A stretch of 48,611 bases of DNA from NCBI GenBank assembly GCA_903893315.1, contig CAITLU010000065.1:1-48611 (forward strand). The letters are read 5' to 3'. The stretch's first letter is position 1. Every line of letters starts with the position of its first letter. Positions 27,801-36,137 of the stretch are shown one piece after another. Origin of the DNA: an uncultured bacterium. Its GTDB lineage: Bacteria > Desulfobacterota > Binatia > UBA1149 > CAITLU01. The position numbers and the translations under genes are program-made. Under the pieces are notes generated by a model. It worked only from the letters and a program-made list of their open reading frames with translations, was not told where the DNA came from and did not search any database.

Positions 27801-28414
27801 TAGCCGGAGGCCGTCAGTGCTTTGCCGCCGAGCGGGCAGTTGCCCGGTTGTTCGAAGCCACGCACGCGCTCGAGCGTCTTTCGTCTATCCGGCGGAGCCT
27901 CGTCGCGCGTGCCGTACCAGCGATCCTGCTCGGTGTCGTGCCAGATTCCCTTCGGGTAGTCGCCGCACCAGTAACCGGGAATCAGCACGTACTGATAGAC
28001 CCAGCCCACGCCGGTCGCGTCGGGGCCGAGCTTTGGTTGCACACCGGCGGGCAGCCGGTCGCGTGCGAAGTTCAGGTACTCGAGCACACGGCTGCGGGCC
28101 CAGTAGATGTCAGTACCGTCCTCGAACAGCACGTACACGAAGGACTGCTCGAACATGCTGTAGCCGCGCACGACGGTGGAGCCGGGCACCGACAGCATCG
28201 CGGTGGTGAGCGGATAGGTGACCTGATGGTCGACGACCTCGGGGTTCTGTCCCGGATACTCGGTGACGACGATCACCTGCACGTCGGAAAGGTCGGGGAT
28301 GGCGTCGAGACGGATGTTGAAGATGCTCCAGATGCCGAGGCCGACCAGGACGCCGGTCAGCAGCAGAACGAGCAGACGGTTGCGGACGCAAAGCGCGATA
28401 AGGCGTGCGATCAC
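24812..28414 (-). CDS. cusA: Heavy-metal RND efflux permease (CusA type)
   Basis: A 1200-residue inner-membrane pump subunit, about 150 residues longer than E. coli CusA. The three methionines that bind Cu(I)/Ag(I) in CusA are present: Met685 (DLLYMPTSDP), Met735 (APLSMIETV) and Met822 (INMLATGIK), which favours copper or silver over zinc or cobalt. The TM4 proton-relay Asp is in GVMVDSSIVMVENAHK. Extra parts are a 60-residue Cys-containing insert at about 146-205, two added hydrophobic segments after the first half, and about 38 residues before Met822. The start is GTG 28414 with GAGGAGG 8 bases upstream, overlapping the cusB stop. Confidence 0.95.
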   Translation of the reverse strand: MIARLIALCVRNRLLVLLLTGVLVGLGIWSIFNIRLDAIPDLSDVQVIVVTEYPGQNPEVVDHQVTYPLTTAMLSVPGSTVVRGYSMFEQSFVYVLFEDGTDIYWARSRVLEYLNFARDRLPAGVQPKLGPDATGVGWVYQYVLIPGYWCGDYPKGIWHDTEQDRWYGTRDEAPPDRRKTLERVRGFEQPGNCPLGGKALTASGYDLAGLRSLQDWYLRYPLTAVEGVSEVAPIGGFVRQYQVVLDPLRLQGFNLSTSEITQAIDRSNNDVGGSVIELSESEYMVRSRGYLHGIDDIAKVAVGVGQRGTPILLGDVATVEIGGEARRGVGEYNGTGEAVGAVVIARFGENAYKVIQDVKQRLFDLEDGLPPGVFTRATYDRSALIERSITTLRETLIEEIVVVGLVCIAFLLHARSELVAVFVVPSGVLVALLVMYLAGINANIMSLGGIAIAIGVMVDSSIVMVENAHKHLDREEERLAAGLPGRPHTEIILEAAQEVGPTLFFSLMIITVGFLPVFVLGGEAGRLFRPLALTKTLAMASSSFLAVTIIPVLMSYFITARVLPKQWGWRRNLAITLAAMLIPAAALFWLAGLVDAVAAYRGWIALAWAVLLGMLLIPQRIVHEHHSPISRLLQAIYNPIFKGAMRWHWLVLAVVMAAMVSVLYPLSHLGSEFMPPLDEGDLLYMPTSDPSISITKSKELLQQTNKLIRTFPEVRSVHGKIGRADTATDPAPLSMIETVVQLETDQTKWRRRTVERFFSGWPQALRTPLEFFWPLQRPIDTDELKLGWTDPDGTQHPGLNSVVSLPGIANAWPFPIENRINMLATGIKTPVGIKILGSDLETLGELAERTANAVRTINGTISAYPERTFGGRYLDFDVDRTEAARYGLTTGDVQDVIQTAVGGMNVTWTVEGLERYPLNVRYARELRDDLPALREVLIKTPTGAQVPLGQLAKVQIRPGPPMIKSENSQLTAWIFIDIAGRDLGGYIAEARRVVAEQVSTPPGYTILFSGQFEFWEKTLPRLVAAGILTMFVTILLLYVTTQSWLRVGIVMLAVPFSLIGAFWLLWLLGYNMSLAVVIGLIALAGLDAETGLVMLLYLENSFDRFEREGRMRGPEDLYDAIHDGAVMRIRPKAMTVATAFIGLVPLLWAEGTGADVMRRLAAPMIGGLFVSFAMELVVYPILFYLAKAWQMRRTLHTAPS

Positions 28415-28427
28415 TGCTGCATCCTCC

Positions 28428-29885
28428 TCAGTGCACGTGCGCAGGAGCCGTCTGCGGCTCCGCGGTCGCTTCGGATGCGGACGTCACGGGTGGAACAGCC
28501 GCGCCGCCGCTGCGCTCGTCGAGAAACTTGCGCAGCGCCTCCTGCAACCGGCTTTCGGTGTCGAGCAGGAATTGTCCGCTGACGACGACGACTTCGCCGG
28601 CGCGCAGACCTTGCAGGATTTGCACCTTGCCTTCGTCGGCAGGCATTCCCATCACGACTTTGCGCGGTTCGAACCGTCCGGGGCTGGTGACCACGAAGGT
28701 GATCTGTTTGATCCCGGTGTCGATGACCGCCTCGCGCGGAACCAGCGTCGCGTGCTCGGAAACGTCTGCGGTCAGGTGAACGGTGGCGTACATTCCCGGC
28801 CTCAGCGTCAGATCCGGGTTTGGCACCGCCATGCGCACCATCGCGGTGCGCGACATCTCGTCGAGATGCGGATGTATCAGCACGACGCGGCCTTCGTAGG
28901 TCTTGCCGCCCTGGCCCGGAACGCTGGCGACGATGGTCTGTCCTTCGGCGACGTAGGGAAGGTACTGCTCGAAAACACGTGCGTCGATCCAGAGCGTGGT
29001 GTGATCGACGATGCGCAGCACGCGCTCCCCGGCCTCCACGGCGTCGCCTTCGACTACCGGTTTCTCGATGATGTGGCCGGTGATGGGACTGCGAAACGTC
29101 AGCGTCTGCGGCGCGCGTTCGAGCCTCGCCAGGTGCTGGATTTCGTCATCCGCAATTCCCCACAGCTGGAGCTTGCGCACGGCCGCCGCTTCGAGAGCGT
29201 CCAGAGCACCGGAGGCCGAGCCGCTGTTCGAAGGCGAATCCGGCGCAGGCTGTCTCTTGTGCAACGCGATCAGTTCTTCGATCGCGACCTGAAGCTGAGG
29301 ACTGTAAAGGTCGAACAACGGATCGCCGGCCTGCACGTGCATGCCTTCGGTGTCGGCGTACAGATGCTGTATCCATCCTGAGATCTTCAGGTTGACGTCG
29401 CGCACGCCGGTCTGGGCTTCGGATACGAAGCCCGCCACCCGCAGTTCGCGGTGCAACGGGCCTTCTTCTACCGTCGTGGTGCGCAGTCCCATGTTCTGAG
29501 TGACCACCGGATCGATGGTCACGGTCGCGCCGCCGTTCGAGGTCGCCGAACCCTGCGTGTCATCTCCGGCTCCGAGTGCGAGCGGTGTAAGTTCCATGTG
29601 ACAGATCGGGCACTCTCCGGGGTGATCCTGCACGACCTGGGGATGCATGCCGCAGGTCCACAGCTGCGTCGGCTTGGCGGCAGCTTCGCTGCCGGAGCGG
29701 GGGACTTTGTTGCCTGTATGCTGTTGCGCCGGTGCGGCGCTGCCCGCGGCGCCGCGGATCGATTCCTGGTAGTGGAAGGTGAGCCAGGCGCCGGTCAGTG
29801 CCGCAAGTACCACCATCAGCAGAGTGGTGTTGCGGCCGAATCCGCGTTGACGACGCAGAGAATCGAAACTGTTCAGTTCACTCAT
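28428..29885 (-). CDS. cusB: RND periplasmic adaptor with heavy-metal-binding domain (CusB type)
   Basis: A 485-residue membrane-fusion protein that links the CusA permease to the outer-membrane channel. An N-terminal anchor lies at about 20-40. A heavy-metal-binding domain follows near 75-108: LWTCGMHPQV ... GECPICHMELTPL. Then come the barrel-sandwich, alpha-hairpin and beta-barrel regions (ISGWIQHLYADTEGMHVQAGDPLF, VVEGDAVEAGERVLRI). The C terminus is His-containing (APAHVH). In CusB-type systems the adaptor hands metal to the pump. Its start overlaps the end of cusC by 8 bases. Confidence 0.94.
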   Translation of the reverse strand: MSELNSFDSLRRQRGFGRNTTLLMVVLAALTGAWLTFHYQESIRGAAGSAAPAQQHTGNKVPRSGSEAAAKPTQLWTCGMHPQVVQDHPGECPICHMELTPLALGAGDDTQGSATSNGGATVTIDPVVTQNMGLRTTTVEEGPLHRELRVAGFVSEAQTGVRDVNLKISGWIQHLYADTEGMHVQAGDPLFDLYSPQLQVAIEELIALHKRQPAPDSPSNSGSASGALDALEAAAVRKLQLWGIADDEIQHLARLERAPQTLTFRSPITGHIIEKPVVEGDAVEAGERVLRIVDHTTLWIDARVFEQYLPYVAEGQTIVASVPGQGGKTYEGRVVLIHPHLDEMSRTAMVRMAVPNPDLTLRPGMYATVHLTADVSEHATLVPREAVIDTGIKQITFVVTSPGRFEPRKVVMGMPADEGKVQILQGLRAGEVVVVSGQFLLDTESRLQEALRKFLDERSGGAAVPPVTSASEATAEPQTAPAHVH

Positions 29886-31335
29886 GGCTGTGCTCCTCGG
29901 CCGCGTGGGCGAGAACCGGAGTTGTCGTGGTCAGAGCGCGGGCCGTGTGCTCGGCGCCGATGCTTTCGAGATCGACGCCGGCCAGCTCTTCGAGTTCCGC
30001 CGCCCTGATTTCTCTGGCGGCGATCGCCTGGGCGCGGCTCATCCTGGCGTCGATGTCCATTGATTCGATTTCGATCACGTCGTCGATCGTCGAGATGCCA
30101 ACCGCGTAGGCGCTGCGTCTGGTGGAGGCCAGGGTGGCGAGCGCCGGCAGGATGCTGCCGTCGAGCAGACGCACCTGCCGTTCGGCGTCGCGCAGAGCGA
30201 TCAGCGTGGAGACGAAGGATGCGGCGCGGTCGCGCCGCGCCTGCACGAGCATCGCCTTCGAGGCCGCCAGCATCGCGCGCGACTTGGAGATCGCGCCGCG
30301 GATTTCGGCGATCGTGGTCGGCAGTACGACCATCGCGCCGACCATCTGTTCGGCGCTGCCGGAGAAGGTTGCCAGCGGATTGATATCGGGAATCCACTGG
30401 AGTCGCGCCAGATCGACGGCGCCCTGTCTGGCCCGCACGCCGGCCTCGAGCGCGGCGAGTTCGGCGTTGGCGCCGACAGCTGCAAGGAGCAGCGTGCGAT
30501 CGTCGGGAATCGGCCGCATGGTCGCCGCATATTCCGGAAGCGGCAGACGTGCGCTCGGCTCCAGCGCGCTCATGGCCGCCAATTCCTCGCGGGCAGTCAG
30601 GACGTCGGCGTGGGCGCGAGCGGCGCCGTCATCAGCCTCGGTGCGTGTGACTGAGGCCTGCACTCCATCCGCCATCGCTTCGCCCGCGCCGGTGGCGGCG
30701 TTGGTTGCGCCCTGGCGCACACCCGCGAGTTCGGCGCGACGCAGAGCCAGACGTTCTTCTTCGGCGGCCAGGGCGAGTTCGTTCCAGCCGGTCAGCACGC
30801 GACGCTGCAGTGCGAACTTCGCGGCGCGAAAACGTTCGCCGCTGGCGCGGGCTTCTTCCAGCGCGTTGCGTCCGGCCTGTTTGGTCTTGGTGGGGAACGA
30901 AAGGTTCTCCATCGCGTCCAGCCCCGCCGACAGCGTCATCCTGTCGAAGGCTTTGACGTTGTCGCCGGAGAACAAGTAGCTGTAGCTGAGTGCGAGGTTG
31001 CTGTTGGGCCAACCTGCCGCGGCGCCGACCTCTCGCACTGTGGCCTTCCACTCGAAGTAGGCACCTTCGAGGTCGCCGTTCGCCAGCAGCGCCCGTTGCA
31101 GGATCGTCTTCCAGTCGCTTCCGCTCGAAGGCTCGGGAAGCGCGTCGGGTTTGTGTTCGAAGGGACGGCCCGCTTCGTCGAGGCGCGCCTGTTCGTGCTT
31201 CAGCCCTGACGGCGTGAGCGAGCAGGCCGCCAGCAGGGTCGAAACAAGGACCGCCAGTGCCACCGGAAAAATTACGCGGGTAGACGCAATGACCGCCTCA
31301 AACGCCGCTGCCGTTTCGGATCTCGACGTCGTCAT
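29878..31335 (-). CDS. cusC: TolC-family outer-membrane efflux lipoprotein (CusC type)
   Basis: A 485-residue outer-membrane factor with a lipoprotein signal (lipobox LLAAC, Cys near residue 38). The mature part is Ala-rich and helical with two TolC-like halves (WPNSNLALSYSYLF ... ; WIPDINPLATFSGS ...). It would form the outer exit duct of the pump. The C terminus is His-rich (LAHAAEEHSHE), as often in metal-export channels. GAGGAGG lies 7 bases before ATG 31335. First structural gene of the pump operon. Confidence 0.92.
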   Translation of the reverse strand: MTTSRSETAAAFEAVIASTRVIFPVALAVLVSTLLAACSLTPSGLKHEQARLDEAGRPFEHKPDALPEPSSGSDWKTILQRALLANGDLEGAYFEWKATVREVGAAAGWPNSNLALSYSYLFSGDNVKAFDRMTLSAGLDAMENLSFPTKTKQAGRNALEEARASGERFRAAKFALQRRVLTGWNELALAAEEERLALRRAELAGVRQGATNAATGAGEAMADGVQASVTRTEADDGAARAHADVLTAREELAAMSALEPSARLPLPEYAATMRPIPDDRTLLLAAVGANAELAALEAGVRARQGAVDLARLQWIPDINPLATFSGSAEQMVGAMVVLPTTIAEIRGAISKSRAMLAASKAMLVQARRDRAASFVSTLIALRDAERQVRLLDGSILPALATLASTRRSAYAVGISTIDDVIEIESMDIDARMSRAQAIAAREIRAAELEELAGVDLESIGAEHTARALTTTTPVLAHAAEEHSHE

Positions 31336-31456
31336 ACGACGCCTCCTCTGTTCTACGACGCTGGAAAGGATGCCGACGCGCGCGTCGGGGCGTCGTCGGT
31401 GAACTCTGATTAGTCGAAATGAAAGCGGATCGAGCGCGAGGCTCGCAGCGGAGGGA

Positions 31457-31870
31457 TCAGATCAGCCAGGAACACAGCAGTGGGCGCTGGGGTACGCTGG
31501 AAGCTTTGGCTTGCAGGGTCGAAATGTCGATGGCGCGGCGCTGCGCCAGGCGTGGAAGCGTCGCGGCCGCCGGCAGCAGGGCCGGAGTGAAGGCCGGCCT
31601 CAGCGAAGCGCTTTCCAGGCCCGGTGTCGCGTCGGAGCGCGGCTCGCTCTGCGATTGCAGCGAGCACCCGCAGCGCAGCGTCAGCGGCGTCGCGGTTGAA
31701 CAATGCGCCGCTGCGGGAGCGGACGCGTCGTTGCAGCAATCACAAGGTTGAGCGATGCCGGCCTGCGGTCCCTGTTGATGCGCCGCCATCGTGCAATGGC
31801 TGGCGGAGAAAGAAGCCACCGGCGCCAGGAGCGCCGCGGCCAACAGGGTTACGAGAAAGCGTTTGAGCAT
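31457..31870 (-). CDS. Exported Cys/His-rich small protein upstream of the metal pump
   Basis: A 137-residue protein with a clear signal peptide (about residues 1-22). A metal-ligand cluster follows: HCTMAAH at the mature N terminus, CDCC near residues 43-46, then single Cys residues. A Pro/Ala-rich tail follows. It resembles in layout the CopL/DUF2946-like proteins found ahead of copper genes, but the match is not strong enough to name it. It stands 121 bases upstream of cusC on the same strand. ATG 31870 was chosen because the signal peptide begins there; the ribosome-binding site is weak. Confidence 0.6.
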   Translation of the reverse strand: MLKRFLVTLLAAALLAPVASFSASHCTMAAHQQGPQAGIAQPCDCCNDASAPAAAHCSTATPLTLRCGCSLQSQSEPRSDATPGLESASLRPAFTPALLPAAATLPRLAQRRAIDISTLQAKASSVPQRPLLCSWLI

Positions 31871-32077
31871 CACGATTACTGCGGGGCTGAAAGTGCGCCC
31901 GCCCGGCGACGGATGCAAGCGCGGAAATTCGTGGCACGGCGTGGGGTCTTGGACCGGGGATCGGATGAGAGGGGCTGCTGCGCCGACCAGGCAACCAATG
32001 CGCGCTCCCGCTCTTTCGTCTGCGAAGGCGCCGGGCTAGTAGCGTCAGCGTCGGATTTGCCGACGCGAGAGTCACAC

Positions 32078-32911
32078 ATGCCCAAACTGATCGCCGCGCC
32101 TCCTTTGCCCTCACGGGTCTTCGCTCCGGACTTGCTTGCGGGCAAGACGGCCCTGGTTACCGGAGGCGGTAGTGGTCTCGGGCTGGTCATCGCGCAGCAG
32201 TTGGCCGCGGCCGGTGCCGACCTGATGTTGGCCGCTCGCAACGTCGAGCGTCTGGACGGAGCCGCCGCCGAGCTTCGCGCGAAGTACGGACGCCGCGTCG
32301 AGACTGGCTTCGTCGACATCCGCCAGCGCGACACCGTCGAGGCTCTGGGCGAGCGTGCGGACTCGTTGTTCCCGAGCATCGACGTGCTGGTCAACAACGC
32401 GGGCGGGCAGTTCGCCCAGCCGGCGCGCAATTTCAAGCCCAAGGGTTGGAACGCGGTGATAGAGACCAACCTGACCGGCACCTGGAACATGATCCAGGTC
32501 TTCGGCAACCGCATGCTCGACGGTGACGGCGGCTCGGTGGTGAACGTCATCGCGGTGGTCGGTCGCGGATTTCCCGGCATCGCCCACACCGGCGCCGCGC
32601 GCGCCGGTGTCCTCGAACTGACGCGCACTTTGGCCTACGAGTGGGGCCCGAAGGTGAGGCTGAACTGCGTGGCACCGGGCGCGATTAGGACCGAAGCGTT
32701 CAAGTCCACCTACGTTGCCGGCATCGAAGCGATGTGCGAGGGGATTCCGATTCCGCGCATGGGACGTGCCGAGGAAGCCGCCTACGCAGTGGTGTTCCTG
32801 GCTTCTGCGGCCGCGAGCTGGATCACCGGGGAAATCCTGAACGTGGCCGGTGGTGGCCAGAACTACGGGCGCAACCAGGCCCTCTTCGATGCGGACTTCG
32901 GAAAGGAATAG
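32078..32911 (+). CDS. SDR family oxidoreductase (trans-2-enoyl-CoA reductase-like)
   Basis: A 277-residue Rossmann-fold protein with the cofactor motif TGGGSGLG near residue 29 and NNAGG near 105. The usual Tyr-x3-Lys catalytic pair is absent: the aligned segment reads HTGAARAGVLELTR, with Thr and Arg in those places. This pattern is seen in the peroxisomal trans-2-enoyl-CoA reductase and 2,4-dienoyl-CoA reductase branch, so a role in acyl-CoA metabolism is inferred. ATG 32078 is the start that puts the glycine motif at the usual distance. The MBL-fold gene follows 10 bases later. Confidence 0.85.
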   Translation: MPKLIAAPPLPSRVFAPDLLAGKTALVTGGGSGLGLVIAQQLAAAGADLMLAARNVERLDGAAAELRAKYGRRVETGFVDIRQRDTVEALGERADSLFPSIDVLVNNAGGQFAQPARNFKPKGWNAVIETNLTGTWNMIQVFGNRMLDGDGGSVVNVIAVVGRGFPGIAHTGAARAGVLELTRTLAYEWGPKVRLNCVAPGAIRTEAFKSTYVAGIEAMCEGIPIPRMGRAEEAAYAVVFLASAAASWITGEILNVAGGGQNYGRNQALFDADFGKE

Positions 32912-32921
32912 GCGCACGACC

Positions 32922-33872
32922 ATGGAAATGGAACTCACGCTGCTGGCCAAGGATGTCTACGCTTGCTTGCAGCCCGAGAGAGGGCTGGGCTGGAGCAACT
33001 CCGGTTTCGTCGCTCGCGGCGGCGGTCTGGTGGTCGATACGTTCTGGGACTTGCCGCGCACCCGCGCGATGCTCGATCTGTACGCGGGAGTGCATCCGGC
33101 GGCGCCGCGCCGTCTTGTCAATACCCACCACAACGGCGACCATTGCTGGGGCAACCAGCTTCTGGAAGGCGCGGAAATCATCGGACATCGCCTTTGCGCC
33201 GAAGCTATGCAGAAGGACATCGCTCCCGAACTGTTGCAGCAGATGGCGAGGATGGAGCCGCTGCTCGAAGGAATGGAGCACTTCGCCAAGGCTCTTCGCG
33301 ACTACGATTTCACCGGTGTGCGGATCACTCCGCCGAGTACGCTGTTCGAGCAGCGTTTCGACATTGACCTCGACGGAGTAGCCGCCGAAGTGCTCTACGT
33401 GGGCCCTGCGCACACCATCGGCGATTCGATAGTGCACTTGCCCGAAAGCCATGTGGTCTTCGGTGGTGACGTGATGTGGAACCACTGCACGCCGCTCGGC
33501 TGGGAAGGCAGTTATGCCCGCTGGTTCGAAGCTCTCGACCGCATCATTGCGCTGAAGCCGGAGGTCGTGGTGCCTGGACACGGTCCGCTGACCGATGTGG
33601 ACGGCGTTCGCGAAGTAAGGGCGTACTTCGAATACGTGCTCGCCGAGTCGAGGCGCTTCTACGAACAGGAAGTCTCCGAGATCGACGCGGCCAGGCGCAT
33701 CGATCTCGGTCCCTACGCCGACTGGACCGAACCCGAGCGGTTGATCTTCAACGTGCGCCGCGCCTACCGCGAGTTTCGCGGCGAGCCTTTCGACGTGCCT
33801 CTCGACGCGATCGCACTGCTGCGCGAGGCAACCGGACTGGCTGCGTACTTCCAGGCCCGGCGCGAGTCCTGA
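32922..33872 (+). CDS. MBL-fold metallo-hydrolase
   Basis: A 316-residue metallo-beta-lactamase-fold hydrolase. The metal motif HxHxDH appears as THHNGDHCWG, with Asn-Gly spacing as in cyclase-type and B-type MBL proteins (HHNGDH). A second ligand region is GPAHTIGDSIVHLP, then VVFGGDVMW and VVPGHGPL. It closes 10 bases after the SDR gene and is likely cotranscribed. Substrate unknown. Upstream in-frame starts would overlap the SDR gene. Confidence 0.85.
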   Translation: MEMELTLLAKDVYACLQPERGLGWSNSGFVARGGGLVVDTFWDLPRTRAMLDLYAGVHPAAPRRLVNTHHNGDHCWGNQLLEGAEIIGHRLCAEAMQKDIAPELLQQMARMEPLLEGMEHFAKALRDYDFTGVRITPPSTLFEQRFDIDLDGVAAEVLYVGPAHTIGDSIVHLPESHVVFGGDVMWNHCTPLGWEGSYARWFEALDRIIALKPEVVVPGHGPLTDVDGVREVRAYFEYVLAESRRFYEQEVSEIDAARRIDLGPYADWTEPERLIFNVRRAYREFRGEPFDVPLDAIALLREATGLAAYFQARRES

Positions 33873-33969
33873 CCTCGCAGCGGGCTGCACGGACTTGCGG
33901 TTTCTCGGCGGCGCGGCGGTGTATCGCGCCTGCCGCAGCGGTCAGTCGCGCCGCCACGGCGTGCTTGTC

Positions 33970-35112
33970 TCAGCCGGTGACGAGCGACAGCGCATCCACG
34001 AAAGTCCCGCCCACTGCTTCGGCGACCGCGATGTGCGTGAGTTTTCCCTCGCATACGTTGAGGCCCGCGCGAAGGTGCGAGTCTTCGCGCAGCGCGCGGC
34101 GCCATCCCTTGGTCGCCAGCGCCAGCGTGAAAGGCAAGGTGGCGTTGCCGAGAGCGAACGTCGAGGTGCGTGCCACACCGCCCGGCATGTTGGCGACACA
34201 GTAGTGGACCACGCCTTCTTCGACGTAGGTGGGATGCGTGTGCGTGGTGGGGCGGCTGGTTTCGAAACAACCTCCCTGATCGATCGACACGTCCACTATC
34301 ACGGCGCCTCGCTTCATCCTCTTGAGCATGTCGCGGGTTACCAGGTGCGGTGCGGCGGCGCCCGGGACCAGCACGGCGCCGATGACGAGGTCGGCTTGCG
34401 TGACGTGCTCTTCTATCGCATCGACGGTTGCGTAGATCGTGTGGAGCTTGGCGCCGAACTGGAGGTCGAGTTCGTAGAGCCGAGGTAGCGATTTGTCGAT
34501 GACGGTGACGTAGGCTTCCAGGCCCATCGCCATGCGCGCGGCGTTGGTGCCTACCACGCCGCCGCCGAGAATCACGACGCGAGCGGCGGGAACGCCGGGC
34601 ACACCGCCGAGCAGTTGGCCGCGCCCTCCTTGCGGCATCTCCAGACAATGCGCGCCGGCCTGGATCGCCATGCGGCCGGCAACTTCGCTCATCGGCGCCA
34701 GCAGCGGCAGGCCGCCGCGCGAGTCGGTGACCGTTTCGTAAGCGACCGCGACGCAACCGGTGTCCATCAACGCGTGGGCAAGCTCGGCGTTGGCGGCCAG
34801 GTGGAGATAGGTGAACAGCACCTGGCCGGGTCTCAGCTTGGCGATCTCGACCGGCTGCGGTTCCTTGACCTTGACGATCATGTCGGCGCGCGCGAACACT
34901 TCCGCCGCATCGGCTGCGATGGCGGCACCCGCGGCGCGATAGTGTTCATCGTCGAGCCCGATGGCATGACCGGCCTGAGTCTCCACCAGTACCCTGTGGC
35001 CGTGGTGCACCAGCTCGCGTGCTGCCGCTGGCGTCAGTCCGACTCGCGCTTCGTCTGTCTTGATCTCTTTGGGGACGCCGATGGTTGTTCCAGTGTTCGT
35101 TGCGTTGCTCAT
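33970..35112 (-). CDS. ald: Alanine dehydrogenase
   Basis: A 380-residue NAD-dependent enzyme interconverting L-alanine and pyruvate plus ammonia. It starts with IGVPKEIKTDEARVGLTP, typical of Ald. The substrate segment VKVKEPQ and the nucleotide fold VVILGGGVVGTNAARMA are both present, and the C-terminal ALATKGWRRAL is as in the family. It is 15 bases downstream of fdhD on the same strand. Length and motifs are standard. Confidence 0.95.
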   Translation of the reverse strand: MSNATNTGTTIGVPKEIKTDEARVGLTPAAARELVHHGHRVLVETQAGHAIGLDDEHYRAAGAAIAADAAEVFARADMIVKVKEPQPVEIAKLRPGQVLFTYLHLAANAELAHALMDTGCVAVAYETVTDSRGGLPLLAPMSEVAGRMAIQAGAHCLEMPQGGRGQLLGGVPGVPAARVVILGGGVVGTNAARMAMGLEAYVTVIDKSLPRLYELDLQFGAKLHTIYATVDAIEEHVTQADLVIGAVLVPGAAAPHLVTRDMLKRMKRGAVIVDVSIDQGGCFETSRPTTHTHPTYVEEGVVHYCVANMPGGVARTSTFALGNATLPFTLALATKGWRRALREDSHLRAGLNVCEGKLTHIAVAEAVGGTFVDALSLVTG

Positions 35113-35127
35113 GTCGCTTCTCCTGAT

Positions 35128-35976
35128 TCAGCCGCGCACGCGGGCGGTGTTGGCGTAGACGTTCATCGTTTCTCCGCGCAGGAATCCGACCAGAGTGAGA
35201 CCTGCCGCATGCGCCATTTCCACAGCCAACGAGGATGGCGCCGAGACGGCGGCGATGAGCGGGATTCGCGCTGCCAAGGCTTTTTGCACGATTTCGAAGG
35301 AGATGCGTCCGGAGATCATCAGAATGTGCCCGGACAGCGGAAGTCGATTCGCCCTCGTGGCCCAGCCGACGACCTTGTCGACGGCGTTGTGACGTCCGAC
35401 GTCTTCGCGCACGACCATCAGCGTGCCGCTCGCATCGAAAAGACCCGCGGCGTGAAGCCCGCCGGTCCGATCGAAAGCGTCCTGTCCGGCGGCCAGGCGA
35501 GCCGGAAGATCGGCCAGCAGGGTAGCGTCGAAAACCGCCGGGTCGTCCAGGGGTGCGGCCGTCGCCATCACGTTTGCGATGGTCGCCTTGCCGCAGATTC
35601 CGCAGCTGCTGTTGGCGTAGAGGTTGCGCCGCAGCGCCTCCATATCGACGACGACGTGGGGCGCCAGCGTCACGCGCACGATGTTGTCCTCGGCTTCGGG
35701 CGAGGCCGAGGTGGTGCAATGGCGAATGGCCAGGACGTCGGCTGGCGATCCGACCACTCGCTCGGTAACCAGGAATCCAAGCGCCAGATCTTCGTCGTGC
35801 CCGGGCGTGCGCATGATCACCGCCAGCGAGACGGGGCCGAGCTGGATCTCGAGCGGCTCTTCGCGGGCGACCTCGTCGCTGGTGTCGATCCAGTCGCCGT
35901 CCCGATGGCGTCTCAGAACTACCGCACAGGTAGTGTCTCCGGGGTCGATATCCGGGCCGGTTGCCGCTCGTCGCAC
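35128..35976 (-). CDS. fdhD: FdhD, sulfurtransferase for formate dehydrogenase
   Basis: A 282-residue protein with EEPLEIQL near the N terminus, the sulfur-carrying CxxC in SSCGICGKA, and DVGRHNAVDKVVG. FdhD moves sulfur from IscS to the molybdenum cofactor to activate formate dehydrogenase. The start is uncertain: GTG 35976 gives a length close to E. coli FdhD (277), while the longer frame up to 36180 would run across the thyX start. No formate dehydrogenase gene is in the window. Confidence 0.88.
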   Translation of the reverse strand: MRRAATGPDIDPGDTTCAVVLRRHRDGDWIDTSDEVAREEPLEIQLGPVSLAVIMRTPGHDEDLALGFLVTERVVGSPADVLAIRHCTTSASPEAEDNIVRVTLAPHVVVDMEALRRNLYANSSCGICGKATIANVMATAAPLDDPAVFDATLLADLPARLAAGQDAFDRTGGLHAAGLFDASGTLMVVREDVGRHNAVDKVVGWATRANRLPLSGHILMISGRISFEIVQKALAARIPLIAAVSAPSSLAVEMAHAAGLTLVGFLRGETMNVYANTARVRG

Positions 35977-36137
35977 CAGCGCAGCATGGCTGATACTCGC
36001 GCTGGCGACAAAGCTGGAGCGGGGGCCGCGCCGCCCGTCGCGGCGTAAGGACGCACACGCGGCCACGCCGGCTCTTTCTCGAAGTCCTCGTCGGAGGTAC
36101 TGTTCGCGGCTTCGTAGACAGGTCAGGGGAATACACA

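Noticed and set aside
25119-28582. Long plus- and minus-strand frames overlapping cusA.
   Set aside because: They are other-frame shadows of cusA, whose frame has complete RND motifs.
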